Shown here: positions 55,220-64,000 of the stretch, one piece after another
How the letters are laid out: each line of letters begins with the position of its first letter
Position numbering within the stretch: the first letter of the stretch is position 1
Source: Puccinellia tenuiflora
Taxonomy: Eukaryota; Streptophyta; Magnoliopsida; Poales; Poaceae
DNA: 64,000 bases
Direction of reading: 5' to 3'
NCBI GenBank assembly: GCA_012064385.1
Contig: QRDG01000061.1
Span: 248,001-312,000 of the forward strand
Program-made: the position numbers and the translations under genes
Notes under the pieces: model-generated
What the model saw: the letters and a program-made list of their open reading frames with translations, nothing else
The model's database searches: none
What the model was told of the DNA's origin: nothing

Positions 55220-55610
55220 CTCAGTACTGGATAATGCATTTTGATGGCTCAAGGATGAAGGAGGGCTCGGGGGCTGGAATAGTGCTAAAGTCGCCTAAGG
55301 GTGACAAGCTCAGTTATGTCCTCCGAATCCACTTCAATGCTACCAACAACGTAGCAGAGTATGAGGCTCTCCTCCATGGCCTTCATATGGCTAAGGAGTT
55401 GGGAGTGAAACGCATCCTCTGTTATGGCGACTCGGATCTTGTGGTACAGCAGCTTGACGGATGCTGGGACATGAAAAGTCCCACAATGGCGGAGTACAGG
55501 CGAACAGTCGACGAATTCGGCAGATATTTTGCTGGCTTAGAAGTCAGGCATATCTCCCGAGACGACAATGAAGCTGCTGACGCCTTAGCCAGGATAGGTT
55601 CCAGGAAGAA
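55220..55610 (+). pseudogene. Second RNase H domain (archaeal type, Tat lineage)
   Basis: WIMHFDGSRMKEGSGAGIVL, NNVAEYEALLHGLHMAKELG, GDSDLVVQQLDGCWDMKS and DDNEAADALARIGS supply the Asp-Glu-Asp-Asp set of an RNase H fold (FDGS, AEYEAL, GDSDL, NEAADAL). All four acidic residues are present. In plant gypsy elements this extra domain between RNase H and integrase defines the Tat branch. Confidence 0.9.
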
Positions 55611-55662
55611 GGAGGTACCTCAAGACGTATTTCTCCATCATCTGCATAAGCCGTCCATCAAA

Positions 55663-55812
55663 GGCGGCGACGAAGACTACCCGTTGTCGGCAGAATCAGT
55701 TCATGTATGCCTGGTAACTCCAGATTGGACCACGCCAGGCGGCGACAAAGACTACCCGTTGTCGACAAAATCAGTTCATGTATGCCTGGTAACTCCAGAT
55801 TGGACCACGCCA
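55663..55812 (+). repeat. 75-bp in-frame tandem duplication
   Basis: A 25-codon block (GGDEDYPLSAESVHVCLVTP and DWTTP) is repeated directly as GGDKDYPLSTKSVHVCLVTP and DWTTP (55663-55737, 55738-55812). Four nucleotide differences at most; the frame is kept. It lies between the second RNase H and the integrase. Confidence 0.92.
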
Positions 55813-57107
55813 TACATTGATTTTCTGATAAACAAAAAACTGCCGAAGGATGATGAAGTGCTGAGCCGCCAAATTGAGCGCCGAGCAAAGGCGTACACAA
55901 TCATTGACGGACAACTTTACAAGCGGAGCACATCCGGCATCTTCCAAAGATGCGTCTCTCCAGAAGAAGGGCGACAAATCCTTGAGGAAATCCACTCCGG
56001 TGAGTGTGGGCATCACGTGGCGGCAAAGGCGTTGGTCGCTAAGGCGTTTCGGCATGGTTTCTTCTGGCTGACGGCTAAGGAGGATGCTATCAACATCGTC
56101 AAAACTTGTGAAGGATGTCAGCACTACGCAAAGCAGGCTCACTTGCCAGCAAAGGAGCTCCAGACGATCCCTATAACTTGGCTGTTCGCGGTCTAGGGGC
56201 TCGACATGGTGGACCTTTCAAGACTGCAAGGGGAAGCTTAACTCATCTGCTGGTGGCGGTCGACAAATTCACAAAGTGGTTGGAGGCAAAGCCCATCAAG
56301 AAACTCGACGGAGCTACAGCTACAAAGTTCATCGTCGAGATAACAACTCGGTTCGGCATACCGCATAGCATCATCACTGATAATGGCACAAATTTTTCCG
56401 TCGATGAGCTATCGAAGTTTTGCAGCCGATCAAAAATTCGACTCGACGTGGCATCGGTGGCACATCCGCAGTCCAATGGACAGGTATGGCGCACTAACGG
56501 CATTATTCTGCAGGGTATTAAGCCGAGGCTTGAAACCCCATTGCATCGAGCAGCCAGCGCTTGGGTTGATGAATTGCCGGCAGTTTTATGGAGTATTCGT
56601 ACTACCACAAACAGATCGACTGGCTTCACCCCTTTCTTCCTTGTTTATGGAGCAGAAGCAGTACTGCCAACCGACATGATCCACGATTCGCCTCGAGTCG
56701 CAGCCTACGTCGGAGAAGACGCAGAAGAAGCACGGCAAGACGGCTTAGATATCGTCGAAGAAGAAAGAGAGCTAGCTCTCCAACGATCCGCCATCTATCA
56801 GCAAGATCTACGTCGCTATCAGAGCCGTAGAGTGCGGAATCGATCTTTTAGAGAAAGCGACTTAGTGCTTCGGTTTGTACAAAACCGGCATCACAAGTTA
56901 TCCCCTCCATGGGAAGGACCTTTCGTTATCAGCAAAGCTCTGAAAAATGGGTCATACTATCTCCTCGACTTAAGGGATTCAAAGAAAGATCCCAGGAAGA
57001 AAGGTCACAAGAGGAAAAGGCATGTAGATGACGACTTAGAAGAGACGAAACATCCGTGGAATATCGCTCAGCTACGTACCTTTTACACTTACCAAATTCT
57101 ATTGTAA
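55813..57107 (+). pseudogene. Integrase region, broken, catalytic Glu replaced
   Basis: Zinc-binding H2C2 part: EEIHSGECGHHVAAKAL ... CEGCQHYAKQAH. A TAG at 56194 (in place of a Trp codon, FAVWGLD expected) and a shift near 56212 break the frame. The core continues in another frame with both Asp residues (LLVAVDKFTKW, HSIITDNGTNF), but the position of the catalytic Glu in SNGQVxRTNG is TGG, Trp (56487-56489). The C-terminal part has the GPF-type motif (PPWEGPFVISKALKNGSYYL). Ends at TAA 57107. Confidence 0.9.
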
Positions 57108-57627
57108 CCACGTCAATGTGATCATGAAATAAAAATTGGTTTCTCTCATGTGAAATTCGAGAATCTGTACCATCCTTTATTTCCCAATGATCTTATTGTT
57201 ATTTTCTGTTTACCCGAAATTGCCTGTGTTGCTTATTGGTAAACTATCTTTCATGTTGAATCCTCCTTAAGGTGATGAAAAATAATGTTTTGCCAAAAAT
57301 TATGTTTTTTCTGATAGCTTTTTGCGCCGGGTTGCTTCAAAGCGTTTCGGCACCGAAAGGAGGCACTTGTTCTAGGTCTAAACAGATTGGTCCTACGTAC
57401 CCTGTTACTCAGCAAGTTTGCTTTGCAATAGGTTTGCCAACGCTTAAAGGCTAAGGTGTCAAGGCCAGAATAGACTGATGGCATAAAAATTGCAAGTTTG
57501 CAACTAAAAAAGCTGACTTAAATACAGCAAAAGATTTAGTTGTTTATACAGACATGCATAATGTTTGGACGACTTTACATCAAATGTTACATTTTCAGGG
57601 ATGGCCGGCTCAAAGAGCGGATTCGGC
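57108..57627 (+). other. 3' non-coding region of the Tat element
   Basis: Non-coding stretch between integrase and the antisense ORF. AT-rich, with a CACCGAAAGGAGGCAC stretch near 57350. No polypurine tract located. Confidence 0.5.
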
Positions 57628-57989
57628 TCATGCAAACTTGCTCGCCTCTTCGCCGTCGTCATCGGACTGGACGGGAGCCGGCGGGCACGGCACCTCCTTG
57701 AAAATGGTGGTAAGGGAGACCATCTTGGCAACCTTGCTGGCATAGCCGGAGACGGAGTGCAGGATCTTCTTCCGGTCTTTTTCGTCCAACGGAGTGCCGT
57801 CCTCTTTTTCGAGAGGAAAGCCGGCCGCAACGTGCCAAGCCTCCGCTTCCGGATAGTGGGCCATCATTAGGCCCAGGGCTGTCTTTGCGCCTCCTCGTGC
57901 ACTGGAGCGAAGCCGTTCATCAAATGACAAAGTTGCTTCATCCAGTTCAGCCGGCAGGCTCGCAAGGTCCGTCACTAGCTCGGGGTTGC
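57628..57989 (-). pseudogene. Antisense ORF of the Tat element, N-terminus cut off
   Basis: The minus frame from 57989 reads NPELVTDLASLPAELDEATL, FDERLRSSARGGAKTALGL, MAHYPEAEAWHVAAGFPLE and an acidic C-terminus (VQSDDDGEEASKFA). I recognise this as the antisense ORF common in the 3' region of grass Tat-type elements; its function is unsettled. The apparent start lies in the inserted Athila-like LTR, so the true N-terminus is lost here. Confidence 0.7.
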
Positions 57990-59515
57990 TGATACCCACA
58001 AGTATAGGGGATTGTTGAAGTCTTCGATGTGTAAGTATAGTATCGATCCCACGAGGAGTAGAAGGTATAATTATTTATCCTCTCAAATAAGAGTGTCACT
58101 TCCCTTATTATCTATGCACTAGACAAACTAAAACGATTAAATGATGCAAGTGTTTTTGGGTTTTTGGTGTAGAGTTTGCAATAAAGTAAAATTCTGAAAA
58201 TGCAATATGACAAGTGAAAGCTCTCAAAGAGAGAAAGCCCAATCCTCTATGCAGCAAGGGGACAAGCTCAAGTGTGTGTTTCTTATAGGTGGAGAGAGTT
58301 CCCAAGGGCTAATTAGATTCATGGCATAAATATTTCTAGAACAACAAGGTAAACATTTTGTCAAGTTTTAATCTTCTTTGGACGGAGCCATAATTAGGAA
58401 TAGCTAATAAATAAACTACACCTCTTATGATGGATCAAGGTGCCAAGTAAATGACTACACAAGAGTTATTAAGACATAAAGTCCCACCATAGCATTAATC
58501 TTTAAGGTCCCCGATACTAATACCCCATAAAGTAACTTCATAACTTGGTCTCAGGTTTACATGTCCCCCTAAGACCTCCTCAATTCATTACATCATAGTG
58601 TTCTCCTATGAGCCCATATAGGTGAAGTGATATGCAGTCGACGTTCGCACAACAGCATCATAGAATCACATAAAAGATAAAAACTAGACAAAATACCAAC
58701 ACATGTCATATAAAAATCATTGCCAATTCATCCTATGCCCCCAGGAACATGAGAGAACTACTCACAACGCCAAGGCATGATATGATTCAGTGGTACAAGT
58801 GATACAACACAATCTGAAACTATGATCTCCCCACAAAACAATGACAAGTAGCAATTCACAAACATGTAAAATAGCACTTAGATAATGGCTAGGGATCAAC
58901 CAATCTCAAACTATGAGGGGGATGAAGTGGATCACAAAGATGGAGATGGTGCTGGTCTTGGCGGTGGTGTTGATGGAGACTCCGGAGGGGGGATGGAGAA
59001 GACCTCCGGAGGTGATTCCGGCAGCGTTTCCCCCCTCCGATCTTCTCCGGCGGCAACCTTCAGTCTCTCTGTTTCTGGTTTTGTGTTTCTCCCCGCCTCC
59101 CTCTGGAAAACGTCGAGGGACTATTTTTATAGTCGTTTTTAGGTCATGAGGAAGCTTCTGGGCGAAGGATCGATGCAAACGGGGCCACGAGGGCTAAAAT
59201 AGGTGGGCCCACGCGGCTACAGTACCAGGCCGCGTGGGGCACCCCCTTTTGGCCCTTCGGCCTCCGTTCGCTTGCTTCTTTCGCTCCTAGGTCTTCCTCC
59301 TTCCAAAATAATGATCCCCGTAAATTTTCAGCTCATTTGGACGTTGTTTGGGTCCCTGAAACATCAAAATATAGAAAATAGGGTTTTCTGCCAGTGCAGG
59401 GTTAATTCCAAATAAATGGGGAAACTGTGAATTATCCTAACCCTTATATGATGCAAATATGATTGAAATATGAGAATTATAATGCAAAGTTCATGTATGC
59501 ATTTTACATGCATCA
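57990..59515 (-). repeat. 3' LTR of the Athila-like element
   Basis: 1526 bp from TGATACCCACAAGTATAGGG to TTTACATGCATCA, with TGAT/ATCA inverted ends. GC-rich open frames at 58885-59415 fall inside the LTR and are not genes. Confidence 0.78.
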
Positions 59516-59530
59516 ACATCCCCAAGCTTA
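59516..59530 (-). promoter_or_regulatory. Polypurine tract
   Basis: Minus strand TAAGCTTGGGGATGT immediately before the LTR. The position and the purine run fit the plus-strand primer of reverse transcription. Confidence 0.75.
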
Positions 59531-62500
59531 ACTCACGCTCGTCCTCGAGTATGAAAGTGATAAAAACTAACATGAACTTTGCAATATAATCAACAACATG
59601 GATATAAAAGATGATTGCTACTGCTACATAAAGTCAAATGATTCATTATTCAAAGAAGTAGCAATATGCAAACAGTTTATAAAGTGATATCAAGTATTCA
59701 ATGCAAGGATGTTCAATGATAGTTCACAAAGTGTAACATAAAAGATAGTAATATGGACATTCTTACTTTTGCATACTTGTGGTCCATAGAGTGTAGATGA
59801 AAATCTGAATATAAAAGGTGGACACTTTGGAAAAGATATATAAATGAGTAGAGGTCAAACATGCATAAGTTTCATCTATCCTCCAAACTATTCTACTTAA
59901 GTTATTGATTGCAATGGTAATACTTGGTGTCAAGCTCTCATTCCCCTATCATAGCATCTTGAATGATTAAAGTTAAATGTGAAAGCAAATATGAGTAGTG
60001 GCATTGATAAAGTAAAGGTTAGATGTCTCATGCCCCTTGAATACAAGTACCTACACCATGATTACTCAACTTGGAAAACAAAGCAAGTTTAAGTTATCTA
60101 TCATTGTAAGTAATAATGGTATCATCAAGAGCCTCAACTGGGGTACCTCTTGTCCCATGATATGGATCAAGCCCACATCAAAACAACAAGACGAACAAAC
60201 ATAATGAACAACCTCAACACCCTTTTTATTTACCACTTGATATAGCTTTTTATTGTAGGGTGTATCACAGAAAGTTCAAAATAGCATGTAAGTAAATTTC
60301 CACCATGAATGATGCATGGCTTAGATTAGCGGCCCAGGTTTCCCTCTAACCATTTATACAAACTCATTTAAACTTACTCTGTTTCCACATTATTTCACCA
60401 TGATAGGTATCCATAAACAAAAGTACATGATATCAACTAAATAAATGATGGAACACGTTGAAAGCTTTGCATGTGACAGCACATATGGGCTAACTCCCAA
60501 CCTTAAACATTTATCAAGCCACTATCATCATAATATTAATCACAATGGTTCATGTTTATTAAATGCAATAGAAGTAAAGTGTGCATCAAGTTCACGAGAG
60601 CTTTTTAACCAACTTTTCCCATTACAATAAATAAAATCATCATTTTCATTTAGAGGTATAGATAACACAAATAACATGATAAACATACTTGGAATAGCAT
60701 AAAGCTAATAGGTAGATATGGTGGACTCACTGGAAAAACTTGGGTTGAAGGTGTTGGAAACAAGTTTTTACTTGTTGGAATTTTTGGGCTAGCAAAAGGG
60801 AGAAATATGACCATCTAGATGCATTCATGAGTGTCCATAGAACTAACTAATTCATGTCAAACAAGGTGAAATAACATACAGCATCAAAACATGAATAAAA
60901 GATAGCTCATGATAAAGCATTTGCAAATTATTACTCATAAAGAACCTCATGAATCATGCAACTATATGTGTCATTAAAAATCAACTTAGACATCCCTTTT
61001 CCCAATACAATAAAAGCATGCAAGATATTTCAACCCATATTTCCAGTAGCTTTCGCATATATAAATGATAGTGTGGTGGTCTCACAAAATAAAAAAAATC
61101 AAAGCAAGAACAAACAAAAGGACGCTCCAAGTTTGTTTATGCGATAAAGTGCATTGATAGAAAAACAGAAGTTAGATGTGTGCAAACCGAGAGTGTGTAG
61201 GCCCAGTGGGGTTGTCTTCACATCCCCAAGCTTATGTCTTTCACCATCCTTGGAGAGCTCTTGGTGCATCTCCTCTAATCCCTGTGAAAAAACTTCAAAA
61301 CACTGTTTCTCCCATTTCTTTTCTGTGGGGTGACGTTAATAGTGATAGACAAACGCATTGCTTGCTGCTTATAATCCTTAGAAAAAAAATCATATGAATG
61401 TCCAGAAAGTTTATAATGTTGTATGCCTACTCATAAACTCAATTGGATCAACTCAAAAGTTCAAACTATGCATAAAACAATATGGGACAGAATCTGTCCA
61501 GAAAAACAGCAGCAGCAAAACATATTTTTCTGTCCTACTTAAACTTGTCAAAAAAAATCTGAAAAAATTCAGGAACACAGAGGATGAAAAGTTGAAGTTA
61601 CAGTAAAAATATCAGCTCATTCGTAGTTACAGAATAGCAAATAAAAATCAAACCGTGCGCAGACTTTGTGCAGGAATAAAATCTCCGAATAGAAATAGCA
61701 ACTTTTTCAAAACAAAATGGGTAAAACTTGGCACTTTATTAAAAACTCCACGAACTAAACTAAGAAAACAATCTCTTGTTACAGTAAGAGGACACAAAGA
61801 AAACAACCGGGTTGCCTCCCGTAAAGCGCTTTCTTTATAGCCATATAGCTAGGCTTACTTACTTGGTATCAAGATGGTTGGAGTGAGGTGGCTTGGCATC
61901 CCCAAGCTTAAATTCTTGTATGCAGGGTGAGCTTAGGGGTAACATCCCCAAGCTTGAGTGTTTGTCCCTCTTTATCTTTGTTTATCACCCTCAACTCTTC
62001 CACTTGAAAGTTCTCTTCACACATAACTCATCATAAAACTTGATTAGAGGGGTTAGTGTCTCCATAAATTAAATATCCATAGGTTCAGCAAAGACATATC
62101 ATGAATTGATTCTACACATTAGCTGCTATTACTATGGTTGTGCATTGCTCTCTGATCAATAGAACCACACAAAACACAAGTAATGAGAGTAGTGCAAAAT
62201 AAAGACAGAATCTGTCAAAAACTGGACAGCCCATAAAGAGTGAATTTTCAGAGGCACTAACGTTGCTCAAATCAGAAAACTTTGAACCAATGAAATGTGT
62301 ATTAATAGCTGAATAATGCTCTCATAAAATGTCAGATAAAAATTCCTCTTCTGTGATTTTACACATTTTTCGCAGTGAAGCTCAGGAATCTGTTTTCTGG
62401 ACAGCAAATCACTATTGTTCAATCTTATCTTTCAAAAGAGATTATCCTTGCCATTGAGATGAAAATTAAGATACAAAGGTGTGGTTACAGTAGTAAACAA

Positions 62501-62786
62501 ACACCTTGACTCTATTTATTTAGTTTTTGCTTTGGGAGAAGTTTTAATGATAGAGACTTTGCAATGGTTCCATTGGCATGAACAACACATGTTCAAGGTC
62601 GACCCCAACATCTCCATTACTCATCCTTCTCATTTACTTTCCCAAATTTTATATAAAGTGAAAATCTTAGACTAATTGTTAGAGAACAGTAGGTAAAGTT
62701 ATTTTTCAAGTTCTCAAGATATAAAGGTGTGCCCAAACAGAATTGGAAGTTAAAGCATAAGGAACACACCACAAAACATTAAACCA
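59531..62786 (-). other. Non-coding 3' internal region of the Athila-like element
   Basis: About 3.3 kb of AT-rich DNA without a supported ORF. It holds further polypurine-like motifs (CATCCCCAAGCTT on the plus strand) at 61221, 61897 and 61943. Short open frames at 60445-61840 are chance. Confidence 0.6.
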
Positions 62787-63495
62787 TTAACTTTTAAGTC
62801 TAACTCTTTTCCTATGCATTGGGATCTTGTAAGAAAATAAATCATTGAAACACAAAGCAAGTAGCATAGGAGGATAAAACAAGTGGAACTTCAAAAGTTT
62901 CAATATAAAGAGAGAAGACTTAGTATTATTGAGATATATGAAGTCATGTCTCCTTCTCTCATAAAAACTTTCAGTAGCATCATAAGCAAATTCAACAATG
63001 TAACTATCACATAAAGCATTCTTTTCCTTCATCATCATAAAAGTATTATTACTCTCCACATAAGCAAAATTCTTCTCATTAGTAATAGTGGGAGTAAAAC
63101 ATTCATAGTCATCATTGTAATCATCATAAATTGGAGTCATGTCATAATCATAAGCAATTTTATGCTCAATAGTAGGTGGGCTGAAAAGTTCACATTCATC
63201 ATTATAATCATCATATATAGGAGGCATAGTATCATCAAAGCAAATTTCCTCTTCTATGGTGTGAATAGGAGAGTTCAAAAATAAAGTAGGACTCTCATGA
63301 GTGAGAGTATTATCACAAGCAGCAAGTATATCACTTTTATCCTCACATAAAGTAGTAACAACTAAACATGGAGGATTATCAATAAGCATAGGACCATCAT
63401 CTAAAGCATCATCATATAGCATGTCTAAACCATGTTCTTCATCATTTTTAGAATCATAAAAGCAAAGTTTATCATCAGCAAGTGTTACCCTCATC
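62787..63495 (-). pseudogene. Acidic repeat ORF of the Athila-like element, part 2
   Basis: Reads TLADDKLCFYDSKNDEEHGL, then repeated motifs PPIYDDYNDECELFSPPTIE and TPIYDDYNDDYECFTPTI, then SYIVEFAYDATESFYERR and IPMHRKRVRLKS before the stop. I know this Asp/Tyr-rich repeat ORF from Triticeae Athila-like elements; its role is unknown to me. A one-base shift near 63480-63500 separates it from part 1, so the ORF is broken. Confidence 0.65.
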
Positions 63496-64000
63496 CATAG
63501 GTGGTGAAGGTGGATGTTTCCTCTCTTCATTCTCTAGTTGTTCATCATTTTCTTCATCTTCTTGCTCTTCATTGTCCTCCTCTTGGGGCTGCATGGGCAT
63601 CCCCAAGCTTAGGCTTTTGTCATCTTCTTCACATACTTCCTCTTCCAAGCTTATGTTTTCATCATCGTCTTCCTGCAAAACATTAGATCTTCCTTGGGCA
63701 AATCTCTTCCTTGTGTCAACAACATAGATATTTTCATCAAATTCATCTATGCAGATATTAAGGATAATGGCAGTCATATTTTTAGATTGAGAAGCTATAG
63801 GGCAGGTTTCATGTTCATCAATGAAGGTTTTTAATTCATAGGCTGCCACAAAAATAACAAATTGCTCTACTTCTGCCATCCCTAAGTGAGCATAACTCCC
63901 TGTATGATAAGTTGCAATAACAGGTTCAACTTTATTGGAAGGGCATTGGAATTCAAAGTGTCTACAGTATTCAGAGCAACAAGTTTCTTCCTTATGGCAA
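63475..64000 (-). pseudogene. Acidic ORF of the Athila-like element, part 1, runs off the window
   Basis: The frame is open to the edge (ETCCSEYCRHFEFQC before the first Met at 63879), then EQFVIFVAAYELKTFIDEHE, MTAIILNICIDEFDENIYVV, and a Glu/Asp-rich tail (SLEEEVCEEDDKSLSLGMP, EEDNEEQEDEENDEQLENEE). It ends at HPPSPPMDEGNTC by frameshift into part 2. The Cys-rich start could be metal-binding. Not a host gene. Confidence 0.6.

Larger units (their letters stand above)
49712..57989 (+). mobile_element. Tat-lineage Ty3/gypsy retrotransposon, truncated by a later insertion
   Basis: In order: LTR (49712-50227), primer-binding site, gag, protease, reverse transcriptase, RNase H, a second (archaeal-type) RNase H, integrase, and an antisense ORF in the 3' region. 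The second RNase H is the mark of the Tat (Retand/Ogre-like) branch, and a 3' antisense ORF is known from Tat-type grass elements such as Grande. The element is dead: at least five in-frame stops and several frameshifts. Its 3' end and 3' LTR are displaced by the Athila-like element starting at 57990. Confidence 0.9.
57990..64000 (-). mobile_element. Athila-like LTR retrotransposon, minus strand, 3' half
   Basis: The 3' LTR is at 57990-59515, the polypurine tract at 59516-59530, and internal sequence runs past the window end. The acidic repeat-containing ORFs at 62787-64000 are like those of the Triticeae Sabrina/WHAM-type Athila relatives; the family name is tentative. No reverse transcriptase or integrase is within this 6 kb, so they are either upstream (outside the window) or absent. 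The insertion site lies in the Tat element's antisense ORF; GTTGC at 57985-57989 should be its target duplication. Confidence 0.8.

Noticed and set aside
58885..59415. GC-rich open frames with Gly/Asp repeats as a gene
   Set aside because: They fall wholly inside the 3' LTR of the Athila-like element.

Overview
The window looks like repeat-rich intergenic DNA from a large grass genome, most likely a Triticeae species (wheat, barley, rye or Aegilops type). The grounds are Stowaway MITEs with CTCCCTCCGT ends, PIF/Harbinger, hAT and Mutator-like miniature elements, Helitron ends, and nested Ty3/gypsy retrotransposons of types I associate with Triticeae. I see no intact conventional host gene, no rRNA or tRNA gene, and no CRISPR array. 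Family names come from remembered family features; no search could be run.

Layout. 0-0.3 kb: a possible promoter and first exon of a minus-strand gene running off the left edge. 1.8-4.6 kb: broken Athila-like LTR pieces split by a 574-bp Mutator-type foldback element with a 9-bp target duplication. 5.1-6.7 kb: four Stowaway MITEs. 7.27-7.86 kb: a hAT-type element with a perfect 8-bp duplication. 8.1-12.3 kb: Harbinger-type DNA, comprising one complete non-autonomous element carrying a decayed ORF and a decayed transposase. 12.9-17.9 kb: small MITEs, a LINE fragment and two weak gene-like stretches. 17.95-27.03 kb: four head-to-tail Helitron-like units on the minus strand. 27.0-31.1 kb: AT-rich DNA dominated by a 17-bp minisatellite and a related 51-bp repeat. 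31.1-36.24 kb: a plus-strand Helitron-like element holding, in antisense, an exon of an RlmI-like rRNA methyltransferase gene.

37.2-46.8 kb: a LINE 3' end interrupted by an unclassified 2.26-kb repeat (copy A) and then by an LTR-internal-LTR-internal-LTR array of a non-autonomous gypsy-like element. A single 5-bp duplication (CCAGG) flanks the whole array. 46.8-48.4 kb: antisense gag-like fragments and an LTR fragment. 48.44-49.71 kb: copy B of the 2.26-kb repeat, inverted relative to A and with a different palindromic core. 49.71-57.99 kb: a Tat-lineage Ty3/gypsy element (two RNase H domains, antisense ORF) with many stops and frameshifts and no catalytic glutamate in its integrase. 57.99 kb to the end: the 3' LTR and internal region of a minus-strand Athila-like element that inserted into the Tat element's antisense ORF.

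Nothing here forms a host pathway. The coherent story is transposition: nested insertion order, a non-autonomous element sharing its primer-binding site with a related autonomous-type element, and tandem rolling-circle elements that carry host gene pieces.
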